From Roseateles sp049532965 (GTDB lineage: Bacteria; Pseudomonadota; Gammaproteobacteria; Burkholderiales; Burkholderiaceae_C): a DNA stretch of 64,000 nt. The stretch spans positions 1,674,001 to 1,738,000 of the forward strand of contig NZ_CP186694.1 in the NCBI RefSeq assembly GCF_049532965.1. The letters are read 5' to 3'. Of the stretch, positions 1-8,307 are shown piece after piece. Made by a program: the position numbers and the translations under genes. The first letter of the stretch is position 1. Every line of letters begins with the position of its first letter. The notes under the pieces are model-generated. The model did no database searches and was not told the origin of the DNA. It saw nothing but the letters and a program-made list of their open reading frames with translations.

Positions 1-387
1 GTCGCGGGTGACCTTCGCATAACCCAGCAGTTCCCCGTCGGGGTTGGCGATCGCGGTGATCACCACGTTGGCCCAGAACGTCGAGCCATCCTTGCGCACC
101 CGCCAGCCCTCGTCCTCGAAGCGGCCGTGCTCGCGCGCGAGCTTCAGTTCCTCGTCGGGCCAGGCGGACTCGACGTCCGGGGCGGTGTAGAAGATGGAGA
201 AGTGGTTGCCGATGATCTCGTCGGCCGCATAGCCCTTGATGCGCTGCGCGCCGGCGTTCCAGGTGGCGATGCGGCCCGCCGGCGTGAGCAGGAAGATCGC
301 GTAGTCCAGCACCCCCTCCACCAGGCGGCGGTAGACCGCGTCGCCCGCCTGGCGCAGGCGGCGGACGTCGTCGTCGTCGATTGCCAA
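1..387 (-). CDS. PAS-domain sensor protein, N-terminal part (cut by window edge)
   Basis: Only the first 129 residues are in the window. They form one PAS domain (about residues 18-125) with the signatures LDYAIFLLTPAGRIATWNAG, KGYAADEIIG and WRVRKDGSTFWA, typical of the input domain of a cytoplasmic sensor kinase or hybrid kinase. The start is read as TTG at 387, because GAGGAGA lies 6 nt upstream of it and no ATG/GTG gives the conserved N-terminus. It begins 13 bp after the norR stop and on the same strand, so the two are probably co-transcribed, which suggests a sensor working near NO/redox signalling. Output domain and partner lie outside the window. Confidence 0.8.
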   Translation of the reverse strand, partial: MAIDDDDVRRLRQAGDAVYRRLVEGVLDYAIFLLTPAGRIATWNAGAQRIKGYAADEIIGNHFSIFYTAPDVESAWPDEELKLAREHGRFEDEGWRVRKDGSTFWANVVITAIANPDGELLGYAKVTRD

Positions 388-400
388 GTTCCGTCTCCTC

Positions 401-2011
401 TCACGTCTTCACTCCCAGCCGCTTCGCCAGCCGCAGGAAGTTGCTCCTGTCCATCGCCGCCTCGCGTGCCGCCGCCGCCATCGCGCCACCGTGACGGCGC
501 AGCGCGTCCTCGATCCATTGGCGCTGGAAGCGCTCGGTCGCCTCGCGCAGTCCTTCGTCCGCGCCGGCTACCGGAGTCCTGTCCGCGCCATTGCCTGCGC
601 CATTGCCCGCGCCTGCGCCCGGGCCGTCCCGCAAGTCGGCGGCATCCACCGGAGCCGGCCGCAACGGATCGCAGGGCATTTCGGGTGCCTTGTCCGGCCC
701 AGGCGACGCAGAAGGATTTGCCGCCATCGGCACGAGCCCCAGGTGCTCCGGCTCGATCGCGACCCAGCGTCCGCCCCGCCCGGCCTCCGCCAGCGCCCTC
801 AGCGCCGCGCGGCTGATCAAGTGTTCCAGTTCGCGGACGTTGCCCGGCCAGTCATGGGCGATCAGCGCCCGCGAGGCAGCTGGCGACAATCGCAGGTTGC
901 GCGCCCCGAGCCGGTGCTGGTTCTCCTCGAGAAAGCCTCCGGCGAGCGTCAGCACGTCGCGCCCACGCTCCCGCAACGGCGGCACTCGTAGCGGATAGAC
1001 CGACAGCCGGTGGTAGAGGTCGGCGCGGAAGCGGCCCCGGGCCACCTCCTCGCGCAGGTCACGATTGGTCGCCGCCAGCACTCGCACGTCGACTTTCTGC
1101 ACCCGGTCGCTCCCCGGCCGCTGCACATCGCCGCTCTGCAGGACGCGCAGCAGCTTGGCCTGCACCGGCAGCGGCAACTCGCCGATTTCGTCGAGCAGCA
1201 AGGTGCCGCCGTCGGCCAGCTCGAATTTGCCGATGCGGTCCGCCACGGCGCCGGTGAACGCGCCGCGCTTGTGGCCGAAGAGCTCGCTGTCGGCCAGCGT
1301 TTCCGGCAGCGCCGCGCAGTTGATCTGCACCAGCGGCCGGTCGCTGCGGATCGAGCGCGCATGCAGTCGCTCGGCGACCAGCTCCTTGCCCACGCCGGTC
1401 TCGCCCAGGATCAGCACCGTGAGGTCGGAGGCGGCGACCGTGTCGATCTCCTGGCGCAGCCGGACCATCGCAGGGCTGCGGCCGCTCAGTTCGCGCGGCC
1501 CGCCTGGCCGGGCGACCCGCGCCAGCGCCTGTTCCCGCTGCGCGCGCCGGGCCATCGCGACGATGGTTTCCTCCGCGGCGATGCCCGCCTCCAGCATCCG
1601 CACGAGGGCCGCGAGCCGCGTCCCGTCCACGGCATCAAAGGCCTGCGGATCCATCGCATCCAGCGTGATCAGTCCCCAGACTCGTCCCTCCACCCGCAGC
1701 GGGGCGCCCATGCAGTCGTGGACCGCTTCGAGTTCCTGCTGGTGCTCCAGCAGCCCGTCATAGGGATCGGGCAGGCCCGCGTCGGGAGGAAAGCGCAGCC
1801 CGTCACTGCTGGCGAGAAGCCGGGCCAGCCGCGGATGAGCCTCGACCAGGAAGCGCCGCCCGAGCGTCTCCTCCGACAGGCCATCGACAGCCACCGGTTG
1901 CAGCACCGGCAAGCGCTCGTCGGGCAGCAGGCGCAGCAGCGCGGCGGCGTCGCATCGGACCAACCCGCGCACCGCGGCCAGCAACTGCCGATAGCGGAGT
2001 TCCGTTGTCAC
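401..2011 (-). CDS. norR: NO-responsive sigma54-dependent regulator NorR
   Basis: Activator of NO detoxification genes. A GAF domain (about residues 10-165) senses NO through a ferrous iron; the segments PDPYDG and HDCMG match the region holding iron-ligand candidates in E. coli NorR. The AAA+ domain (about 185-410) has Walker A GETGVGKE, the sigma54-contacting GAFTGA loop and Walker B LLLDEIGE. A Fis-type helix-turn-helix closes the protein (RSNFLRLAKR). I choose GTG at 2011 (536 aa) because GAGG lies 5 nt upstream; an in-frame ATG at 2056 would give 551 aa with a basic, low-complexity start and would run over two of the putative NorR boxes. It is divergent from hmp, the usual NorR target in betaproteobacteria. 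Confidence 0.93.
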   Translation of the reverse strand: MTTELRYRQLLAAVRGLVRCDAAALLRLLPDERLPVLQPVAVDGLSEETLGRRFLVEAHPRLARLLASSDGLRFPPDAGLPDPYDGLLEHQQELEAVHDCMGAPLRVEGRVWGLITLDAMDPQAFDAVDGTRLAALVRMLEAGIAAEETIVAMARRAQREQALARVARPGGPRELSGRSPAMVRLRQEIDTVAASDLTVLILGETGVGKELVAERLHARSIRSDRPLVQINCAALPETLADSELFGHKRGAFTGAVADRIGKFELADGGTLLLDEIGELPLPVQAKLLRVLQSGDVQRPGSDRVQKVDVRVLAATNRDLREEVARGRFRADLYHRLSVYPLRVPPLRERGRDVLTLAGGFLEENQHRLGARNLRLSPAASRALIAHDWPGNVRELEHLISRAALRALAEAGRGGRWVAIEPEHLGLVPMAANPSASPGPDKAPEMPCDPLRPAPVDAADLRDGPGAGAGNGAGNGADRTPVAGADEGLREATERFQRQWIEDALRRHGGAMAAAAREAAMDRSNFLRLAKRLGVKT

Positions 2012-2017
2012 TTCGAC
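2007..2017. promoter_or_regulatory. Putative NorR box 1
   Basis: GTCACTTCGAC fits GT-N7-AC, the core of the known NorR enhancer site (GGT-N7-ACC in Ralstonia). It overlaps the preferred norR start codon. It shares the spacer pattern CAYTTCG with box 2, 20 bp away. No binding data. Confidence 0.5.
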
Positions 2018-2026
2018 CTCATTGGT

Positions 2027-2037
2027 GTCATTTCGAC
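2027..2037. promoter_or_regulatory. Putative NorR box 2
   Basis: GTCATTTCGAC, GT-N7-AC, one base different from box 1. It lies upstream of the GTG start preferred for norR. Confidence 0.55.
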
Positions 2038-2061
2038 GACGGCGATTCTCGGTCATATCTC

Positions 2062-2074
2062 GGTCATTCGGACC
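2062..2074. promoter_or_regulatory. Putative NorR box 3
   Basis: GGTCATTCGGACC is an exact match to the GGT-N7-ACC consensus of NorR enhancers. It lies about 75 bp upstream of the -24 element of the hmp promoter, a normal distance for an enhancer-binding protein. Confidence 0.65.
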
Positions 2075-2146
2075 ACATTCACGGCGTCGTTGGCGACAGC
2101 CCTTTTTGAATCAACGATTTGGCGATGCCTTGCCTCGCGTCAAGCG

Positions 2147-2163
2147 TTGGCACGCTTCGTGAA
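2147..2163 (+). promoter_or_regulatory. Putative sigma54 promoter of hmp
   Basis: TTGGCACG at 2147-2154 is a perfect -24 element; after 4 nt, GTGAA at 2159-2163 is a partial -12 element (3 of 5 against TTGCA/T). It points to hmp (ATG at 2205), giving a short leader of about 30 nt. Placement between NorR boxes and hmp supports the assignment. Confidence 0.6.
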
Positions 2164-2204
2164 TCGAAGGAGGCATCGTCAACGACCCCGGAGCTCCGCT
2201 TCTC

Positions 2205-3392
2205 ATGTTTTCGCCTCAGACCATCGCCCTGATCCAGGCCACGGTGCCGCTGCTGAAGTCGCGCGGCGAGGACATCACGCGCCATTTCTACGGCGTGATG
2301 CTGTCCGAGCATCCCGAGCTGAAGGCCTTCTTCAACGAAGCGCACCAGGCCGAGGGCACGCAGGCCCGCGCGCTGGCCGGCGCCGTGCTGGCGTATGCCA
2401 GCCACATCGACCGCCTGGAGGCGTTGGCACCCGCGCTGCCCCGCATCGTCCAGAAGCACGTGGCATTGGGCGTGCAGCCGGAGCATTACCCGATCGTCGG
2501 CCAGTGCCTGCTGCGCGCGATCCGCGACGTGCTTGGCGCCGAGGTCGCCACCGACGCGATCATCGCCGCCTGGGCCGAGGCCTACGGCGCGCTGGCGCAG
2601 TTGCTCATCGGCGCGGAAGAGCAGGCCTATGCCGCGAGCGCGGCGCTGCCCGGAGGCTGGCGCGGTCAACGCCCGATGATCGTCGCGCGCAAGGAGCGGG
2701 AGAGCGAGCTGATCACCTCGTTCTACCTGGAGCCGGTCGACGGCCAGCCGCTGCCGCCGTTCCAGCCCGGGCAATACCTGACGCTGGCGCTGGACATCGA
2801 CGGCTGCACGGTGCGGCGCAACTACTCGCTGTCGGACGCGCCGGGCAAGCCGTGGTACCGGATCAGCATCAAGCGCGAGGACGGCGGGCAGGTGTCGACG
2901 TGGATGCATGACCGCGTCGAGGTCGGCACGACGCTGCAGGTGCAGGCACCCGCGGGCGAGTTCACGCTCGATGCTGGCGCGACACGTCCACTGGTGCTGG
3001 TGACCGGCGGCGTCGGCATCACGCCGGCGATGGCGATGCTCGAATCGGCCGCGCCGAGCGGACGTCCGATCCGCTTCATCCACGCCGCGCGCCACGGCGG
3101 CGTGCATGCGTTCCGCGCGCGCGTCGACGCGCTGGCCGCCGCGCACGACAACGTGCAGGCGCTCTACGTCTACGACTCGCCGCGCGAGGGCGACACGCCG
3201 CATGAGATCGGCGTCGTCACCGACGCGCTGCTGGCGCGCCACCTGCCCGCGGACCGCGACGTGGACCTGTACCTGCTCGGCCCCAAGCCCTTCATGCAGG
3301 CGGTCTACCAGGCCGGCCGCGCCCTGGGCGTGCCGGCAGCGCAGCTGCGCTACGAGTTCTTCGGGCCGACCCAGGAACTGGTCGCGGCGTGA
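2205..3392 (+). CDS. hmp: Flavohemoprotein, nitric oxide dioxygenase
   Basis: Oxidises NO to nitrate with O2 and NAD(P)H in the cytoplasm. The 395-aa length is normal for Hmp. The globin domain (1-140) includes the proximal-histidine region KHVALGVQPEHY. The FAD domain (about 150-260) has the flavin motif RRNYSLS. The NAD domain (260-395) has GGVGITPAMAM and ends in YEFFGP, typical of the family. The gene is divergent from norR and preceded by a sigma54-type promoter and NorR boxes, so NO-dependent induction is likely. Nitrosative stress defence is the expected role. Confidence 0.96.
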   Translation: MFSPQTIALIQATVPLLKSRGEDITRHFYGVMLSEHPELKAFFNEAHQAEGTQARALAGAVLAYASHIDRLEALAPALPRIVQKHVALGVQPEHYPIVGQCLLRAIRDVLGAEVATDAIIAAWAEAYGALAQLLIGAEEQAYAASAALPGGWRGQRPMIVARKERESELITSFYLEPVDGQPLPPFQPGQYLTLALDIDGCTVRRNYSLSDAPGKPWYRISIKREDGGQVSTWMHDRVEVGTTLQVQAPAGEFTLDAGATRPLVLVTGGVGITPAMAMLESAAPSGRPIRFIHAARHGGVHAFRARVDALAAAHDNVQALYVYDSPREGDTPHEIGVVTDALLARHLPADRDVDLYLLGPKPFMQAVYQAGRALGVPAAQLRYEFFGPTQELVAA

Positions 3393-3454
3393 CCGGCCGG
3401 GTCTCCGGCTAGCATGGCTCGTTCCGGCACAAGGAACGATCCAAGGAGACCCGC

Positions 3455-4288
3455 ATGGAATGTCTTGCCCTGACCGAAGAGGCCGGCGTCGGCCACCTGG
3501 TGTTGAACCGGCCCGACGCGATGAACACGATGTCGCCGCAGTTGTGGCGCGAACTGGAAGCGGTGCTCGATCGCCTGCACCGCAGCTCGACGCTGCGGGC
3601 GCTGGTGATCTCCTCGACCGGCAAGCACTTCAGCGCGGGCATGTCGCTGGAGGTCTTCCAGAACGGCGGCATCCAGCTCGACGACCGCAGTGCGGAGGGA
3701 CGCGCCGCCATCGTCGACCTGCTGGCCGACATGCAGCAGGCCTTCAACCGGCTGGACGACCTGCGCGTCCCCACCATCGCCGCGATCCACGGCGGCTGCA
3801 TCGGCGGTGCCGTCGACCTCGTCGCGGCCTGCGACATCCGCTACGCCGAGAGCGGCACCTTCTTCTGCATCCAGGAGATCAACATCGGCATGGCGGCCGA
3901 CCTGGGCACGCTGCAGCGGTTGCCCAAGCTGATGCCGCTGGGGCTGGTCAAGGAACTCGCCTACACCGGGCGTCGCCTGCCGGCGGCGCGCGCGCAGGCG
4001 GCCGGCCTGGTGAACGAGGTCTTCGCATCGCCGGCCGACTGCGTCGAGGCGGCGCTGCAATGCGCCCGCGAGATCGCGCAGAAGCCGCCGGTGGCCGTGT
4101 GGGGCAGCAAGCAGGCCATCCATTACGCGCGAGATCATGGCGTCAAGGACAGCCTGCAGCAGATGGGCTGGCTGCAGGCCGCCATCTGGCAGAACAAGAA
4201 TCTGATGGAGGCCTTCGCCGCCGCGCAAGGCAAGCGGCCGACGGCCTTCCCCGACCTGGCCGCGCTGAAGTTCTTCCGCGAGGGCTGA
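3455..4288 (+). CDS. Crotonase, delta(3,5)-delta(2,4)-dienoyl-CoA isomerase-like
   Basis: 277-aa crotonase-fold enzyme. The oxyanion-hole segments are HFSAGMSLEVF and HGGCIGGAVDLVAACD. The following block with QEINIGMAADLGTLQRLPK closely follows dienoyl-CoA isomerases (ECH1 type) and keeps the three acidic residues known for that activity: Asp of AVDLV, Glu of QEIN and Asp of AADLG. That supports isomerisation of 3,5-dienoyl-CoA during beta-oxidation of unsaturated fatty acids rather than ordinary hydratase activity. SD AAGGAG is 7 nt before the ATG. A 7-bp inverted repeat (3419-3425/3433-3439) sits in the leader. It has no obvious functional link to hmp, 62 bp upstream. Confidence 0.85.
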   Translation: MECLALTEEAGVGHLVLNRPDAMNTMSPQLWRELEAVLDRLHRSSTLRALVISSTGKHFSAGMSLEVFQNGGIQLDDRSAEGRAAIVDLLADMQQAFNRLDDLRVPTIAAIHGGCIGGAVDLVAACDIRYAESGTFFCIQEINIGMAADLGTLQRLPKLMPLGLVKELAYTGRRLPAARAQAAGLVNEVFASPADCVEAALQCAREIAQKPPVAVWGSKQAIHYARDHGVKDSLQQMGWLQAAIWQNKNLMEAFAAAQGKRPTAFPDLAALKFFREG

Positions 4289-4312
4289 GCGGACCCGGCC
4301 GGATCTCCAAGC

Positions 4313-4351
4313 GAAGACGCCCGCGCTGCGGGCGGCAGCGCGGGCGTCTTC
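4313..4351. terminator. Bidirectional hairpin between crotonase and HU genes
   Basis: A perfect 17-bp inverted repeat (4313-4329 with 4335-4351, 5-nt loop) lies between the convergent crotonase and HU genes. There is no long U tract on either strand, but the stem is strong enough to act as a shared terminator. Confidence 0.75.
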
Positions 4352-4372
4352 CGGATGAACGAAGCGCGGGGC

Positions 4373-4648
4373 TTACTTGTTCACCGCATCCTTCAGCGCC
4401 TTGCCGGCGGTGAACTTGGCGACCTTGGACGCCGGGATCTCCAGCGCTTCGCCAGTGGCGGGGTTCTTGCCGGTGCGAGCAGCGCGCTCGCCGACCTTGA
4501 ACGTGCCGAAGCCGACCAGCGCGATCTGGTCGCCGGCGGCCAGCGCCTCGGTGATGGTTTCCAGGGTCGCATCCAGGGTGGACGCGGCCACGGCACGGGT
4601 CACGCCCGCCTTGTTGGCAATGCCTTCGATCAGTTCACTCTTGTTCAT
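4373..4648 (-). CDS. HU-family nucleoid protein
   Basis: 91-aa DNA-bending protein of the HU/IHF family, active as a dimer on the nucleoid. It begins MNKSELIEGIA and contains the signature GFGTFKVGERAARTG and the arm region KNPATGEALEIPA, ending in KDAVNK. These are HU-beta-like features rather than IHF. I start at ATG 4648; a TTG directly upstream would add one residue. The SD GGAAG is about 6 nt upstream. Monocistronic, with the shared hairpin at 4313-4351 downstream and a structured segment ending in an intrinsic terminator 130 bp upstream. Confidence 0.97.
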   Translation of the reverse strand: MNKSELIEGIANKAGVTRAVAASTLDATLETITEALAAGDQIALVGFGTFKVGERAARTGKNPATGEALEIPASKVAKFTAGKALKDAVNK

Positions 4649-4775
4649 CAATGCTTCCAGTAAAAAACCAGGTTCCGGCGAGCCGGGGGCCGCGATTATC
4701 AGCCAGTCCTGACCACCCGCCTGTTTGAAGACGCAACCGGGCCGCCCTCCGATGCAGGGAACAAGGAAAAAGAAA

Positions 4776-4801
4776 AGGCCCCGGTCTCACGACCGGGGCC
4801 T
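4776..4801 (-). terminator. Intrinsic terminator, minus strand
   Basis: 11-bp GC-rich stem (4776-4786 with 4791-4801, 4-nt loop) followed on the minus strand by TTTTCTTTTTCC. This is the best canonical rho-independent terminator in the window. It lies about 250 nt after the MFS stop and about 130 nt before the HU start, so it ends the 5050-8997 operon, a separate small RNA, or both. Confidence 0.85.
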
Positions 4802-4885
4802 GAAGTTCGTCCACCTGCAGAGGGAAAAGGCGGACCATGCGAGAGAGATGCATGGACAACGGAAGCTCGAATTCCGTTGTCGGGA
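4776..4885 (-). ncRNA. Candidate structured small RNA or structured 3' end
   Basis: On the minus strand three hairpins follow each other: ACAACGGAA/TTCCGTTGT (4856-4864/4872-4880, extendable by one pair), CCATGC/GCATGG (4835-4840/4850-4855) and the terminator stem (4776-4801). A -10-like TACAGT lies at about 4893-4898. No protein-coding frame here is convincing. Either a roughly 105-nt sRNA with its own promoter or the processed 3' UTR of the MFS transcript would fit. I cannot match it to a named RNA family. Confidence 0.35.
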
Positions 4886-5049
4886 TCAACTGTAGGACGG
4901 GACGCGGCCCGGCGGAGGAGGCCAAGGGCGCATCGTTGCCGCGGTCATCGCCCGATGCGCGTGTCGGACGAACGCCTACAGGCAACCCGCGCGCCGGTGC
5001 CCCCGGGCAAGCGCAATGGCGCTCCGCAGGGCTTGAGAACCCGGGCGGG

Positions 5050-6237
5050 TCAGTCTGCGGCAGCCGGGCCGGCGACGCGCGAACGGGTGCTCCCCAGCGC
5101 CCGTTGTGCGGCCATCGCCATGATCAGCGCGAAGAAGACGACGCAGGACAGGCCGATGGTCAAGGACGAGTGCTCCGCGATCATGCCGATCAGCGGCGGG
5201 CCGGCCATCATGCCCAGGTAGCCGACCGAGGACACCGCCGCAATGCCGTGCGCCGGCGAGACGCCAGGCACCTTGGACGCGGCGCTGAACAGCACGGGCA
5301 CGACGTTCGACAGCCCCAGCCCGACCAGCGCGAAGCCCAGCAGCCCGGCGCCGGCCGGCGGAACAAGCAGCGCGATGCTCATGCCCGCGGCGGCCAGCAA
5401 GCCGCTGGCGACCATCAACGGGACGGGCGCGACTCGCGCCCGCACCCAGTCGCCGCCGAAGCGCCCCAGCGCCATCGCCAGGCTGAAGCTCGCGTAACCG
5501 AGCGCCGAGACGCTGGCGTCGCTGGCGCGCTCCTGCTTCATGAACAGCACGCTCCAGTCGTACATCGCGCCTTCCGCGATCAGACCCAGCGCGGCCAGCG
5601 TCCCGATCAGCGCGAGCACGCCTCGCGGCAGGCTCAGCGGCTGCTTGTCGCCGGGCTCGGCGCGCATCTCGAGCATCGCCACGCTGGCGCCGAGGATGAT
5701 GGCGATGCCTGCGCCACAGGCCACCCACAGGTGCGTCTGCGCGGACCAGCCCAGCCAGGGCAGCAAGCTGCCGAAACCCGCGCCCACCATGCCGCCCAGG
5801 CTGAACATCGCATGGAAGCCGCTCATCAACGGACGGCCGGCGCGATGCTCGATCTCGGTGGCCTCCGCGTTGATGGCGACGTCGAAGAGACTGCCCGTCG
5901 CACCGAACAGCATCAGCAGCAGCACGAGTCCGACATACACGTTTGGCACGATCAGCAAGGACACGCCGGTCGCGCAGAGCACGCCGGTCACCGCCGCCAC
6001 GCCGCGCGGCCCGAAGCGCGCGATCACGCGCCCCGCCTGCGTGAGGGCCAGCAGCGCGCCCACGCCCGAGGCCAGCATCGCGATCGCCAGCGACTGCTCG
6101 CCCAGGCCGTAATGGGCCTTCACCGTCGGCACATGCACGCCCCAGGTCGCGAACAGCGCGCCGGTGACGAAGAACTGGAGCCGCAGCGCCCACGCGGCAG
6201 TGGCGAGACGGCGCGGCGACAGGTCGCGGCTGCTCAC
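5050..6237 (-). CDS. MFS transporter, YbjJ-like
   Basis: 395-aa inner-membrane permease of the major facilitator superfamily with about 12 hydrophobic segments (for example LVLLLMLFGATGSLFDVAIN and MSGFHAMFSLGGMVGAGFGS). The segment containing DVAINAEATEIEH resembles the YbjJ/FucP-like sugar MFS group; the substrate is unknown. The GTG start overlaps the TGA of the upstream histidine kinase (GTGA), so translation is coupled. It is the last gene of the response regulator-kinase-transporter operon. The sensor pair may control uptake or efflux by this transporter, which is inference from operon structure only. Confidence 0.85.
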   Translation of the reverse strand: MSSRDLSPRRLATAAWALRLQFFVTGALFATWGVHVPTVKAHYGLGEQSLAIAMLASGVGALLALTQAGRVIARFGPRGVAAVTGVLCATGVSLLIVPNVYVGLVLLLMLFGATGSLFDVAINAEATEIEHRAGRPLMSGFHAMFSLGGMVGAGFGSLLPWLGWSAQTHLWVACGAGIAIILGASVAMLEMRAEPGDKQPLSLPRGVLALIGTLAALGLIAEGAMYDWSVLFMKQERASDASVSALGYASFSLAMALGRFGGDWVRARVAPVPLMVASGLLAAAGMSIALLVPPAGAGLLGFALVGLGLSNVVPVLFSAASKVPGVSPAHGIAAVSSVGYLGMMAGPPLIGMIAEHSSLTIGLSCVVFFALIMAMAAQRALGSTRSRVAGPAAAD

Positions 6238-8303
6238 GACACCATGCCCCGCAGCGCGTTGAACAGCTTGCGCGGCTGCAGCGGCTTGAACAGCACCGTG
6301 TGGCCGCTCTCGGTCGCGCGGCGCAGTTCCTCGCGGCTGGTATCGCCGGTGACAAGGATCGCGGGCACGTCGGTGCGGCACAGCTCGCGCACTGCGCGGA
6401 TGGCAGCGATGCCGTCGGGACCGTCGCCCAGGTGCAGGTCCGACAGGATCAGGTCCGGCGGGAGCGTGCCGCTGCGCACCGCATCCGCGGCCTCGGCCGC
6501 CGTCGCGGCCACGATGGCCTCGTAGCCCCACTCCTCCAGCAGCAGCTTGAGCCCGATGCGGATCGGCTCCTCGTCGTCGATCACCAGGACCGAACGCGGT
6601 TCCATCACCGGCATCGGTACCGTGTCGGCGGCGGTGGTGAATTCCGGGATCTCGGGCAGCCCGCCCAGCGGGATGCTGAGCCGGAACATCGTTCCCCGTC
6701 CGGGCCGCGACGCCACCATCAGCCGATAGCCCAGCAGATGCGCCAGCCGCTTGACGATCGCCAGGCCCATGCCCAGCCCCTGCGTGCGGCTGCGCTCGCT
6801 CTGGCCTACCTGGTAGAACTCCGCGAAGACGCGCGGCAGGTCGCTGGCCTTGATGCCGATGCCGGTGTCCCAGACCTCCAGGTTCAGGTGGGTCGAGGTC
6901 GAGCGCGCGACCACCACCACACCGCCCTCCTCCGTGTACTTCAGCGCGTTCTGGATCAGGTTGCCGAGGATGCGCTCCAGCAACTGCGGATCGCTGGTGA
7001 CCGACTTGCCACCCGGCGAGAACCGCAAGCCCAGCCCGGACGCCTCCGCCTGGCCGGCGTAGTGCATGTGCAGGCGCCGGAACAGGTCGCGCAGCGGGAA
7101 GTGCTGCAGGTTTGGCTCGACAGTGCCGGCGTCGAGCCGGGAGATGTCCAGCATCGCGTTGAAGGAGCGCTCCAGGCCCTCGATCGAGCGCATCACGTTG
7201 CGGATCAGCGGTTCCTCGTCGGTGCCCTGCAGCCGCCGCTCCAGGCTGGCGGCGAACAGCCCCAGCGCGTGCACCGGCTGGCGCAGGTCGTGGCTGGCGA
7301 TGGCGAGGAAGCGGCTCTTTTCCTGGTCGGCGCGAATGGCACCGTCGCGCTCCTGCTCCAGCACGCTGACCTCGACGTCCTGCTCCATCAGGCGCCGCTT
7401 GGCGCGCTGCCAGCGGTGGTGCTCCAGCAAGGCCAGGCCGCCGACGACCGCGGCGGCCAGGAACCAGACCGGCCCCGCCCCCGGCCGCGCCGCCGGATCG
7501 AACAGGCGCGCCGCGCCTTCCGACGCCGGCAGCAGCGCGATGATGGCCGCGCCCCGCCCCATCGGCGCGAGCAGCACGCCCACCACCGCGGCGGTCGCGG
7601 TGAGCAGCGGTCCGGTGAGCAGGCCGCGCGCGCCGGGCGATTCGGCCAGCCAGGGATGCAGGCAGAGCAGCCCCAGGCAGACGACGGCCTGGAGATAGAG
7701 CAGGCGCCGGCCGTCGCGATCGCTGAAGCCGGCGCGGTGATCGGCCCGGGGAGCGCGATGGGACAGCGAGCGCGCCGTGAGCACGCAGCCCAGGGCCAGC
7801 GCAACGGCACTGGCCACCCAGGCGACCAGCCCGGCCGTCAGCGGCCCGCGCAGCAGCGCGGACGCGAGCGGCACCGCGACGGCGGTCAGCAGCCAGGGCC
7901 AATGGCTCCAGGCCTCGTCGAAGCCGGCGTCCTGCAAGCGCCGGGCGATCGCGCGACGCTCGCGGCGGCGGCCCTCCTGGACTTCCTCGTCGGTGTCGGA
8001 CGCCGCCCCGGCGACGGCGACGAACAGGCCTGGCTTCGGCGCGCGGCGCGGACGCTTCCCTCGAGCGGCGGGCGGGGCGGCGGCCGCGTCTTCCGGCACG
8101 GCGGGCGATGCGGCCGGCGGCGCAGCGACAGGCGCCTCGGGGATCGCCATCCGCGTGCCGGCGGCAGCGGCGGCGGCGCCAGAAACGGCACTCGCCGGCA
8201 CGTCATGGACGTCCGGCGAGTCGATGAGGATTTCGGTGGGCGGGAAGCTGGTGTCGGGGGATGCGTCCTCGACCCGGTGATCGCCTCGATGAACCGTGGC
8301 CAC
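6234..8303 (-). CDS. Membrane hybrid histidine kinase with C-terminal receiver
   Basis: 689 aa. An Ala/Pro-rich cytoplasmic start (1-90) and a basic stretch precede about six hydrophobic segments (about 135-295), a short coiled region (300-330), the HisKA dimerisation domain with phospho-accepting His338 in ASHDLRQPVHALGLF, a HATPase domain (N box NLIQNALKYTEEGG, G boxes DTGIGI and GLGMGLAIV), and a receiver domain (about 565-689) with DDEE and the phospho-acceptor in LSDLHLGD. The HDLRQP motif is typical of a betaproteobacterial kinase family with attached receivers. It starts at GTG 8303, 4 nt after the response regulator stop. The stimulus is unknown. Confidence 0.9.
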   Translation of the reverse strand: MATVHRGDHRVEDASPDTSFPPTEILIDSPDVHDVPASAVSGAAAAAAGTRMAIPEAPVAAPPAASPAVPEDAAAAPPAARGKRPRRAPKPGLFVAVAGAASDTDEEVQEGRRRERRAIARRLQDAGFDEAWSHWPWLLTAVAVPLASALLRGPLTAGLVAWVASAVALALGCVLTARSLSHRAPRADHRAGFSDRDGRRLLYLQAVVCLGLLCLHPWLAESPGARGLLTGPLLTATAAVVGVLLAPMGRGAAIIALLPASEGAARLFDPAARPGAGPVWFLAAAVVGGLALLEHHRWQRAKRRLMEQDVEVSVLEQERDGAIRADQEKSRFLAIASHDLRQPVHALGLFAASLERRLQGTDEEPLIRNVMRSIEGLERSFNAMLDISRLDAGTVEPNLQHFPLRDLFRRLHMHYAGQAEASGLGLRFSPGGKSVTSDPQLLERILGNLIQNALKYTEEGGVVVVARSTSTHLNLEVWDTGIGIKASDLPRVFAEFYQVGQSERSRTQGLGMGLAIVKRLAHLLGYRLMVASRPGRGTMFRLSIPLGGLPEIPEFTTAADTVPMPVMEPRSVLVIDDEEPIRIGLKLLLEEWGYEAIVAATAAEAADAVRSGTLPPDLILSDLHLGDGPDGIAAIRAVRELCRTDVPAILVTGDTSREELRRATESGHTVLFKPLQPRKLFNALRGMVS

Positions 8304-8307
8304 CTCG

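Noticed and set aside
3410..3415. TAGCAT before the crotonase gene as a fourth copy of the shared promoter module
   Set aside because: No TTGG at the 18-bp distance and no GTGATTGG-like arm.
6237..7902. Upstream extension of the MFS frame into the histidine kinase gene
   Set aside because: Low-complexity Arg/Gly/Ala sequence overlapping kinase domains; the GTG at 6237 with GTGA coupling is the credible start.
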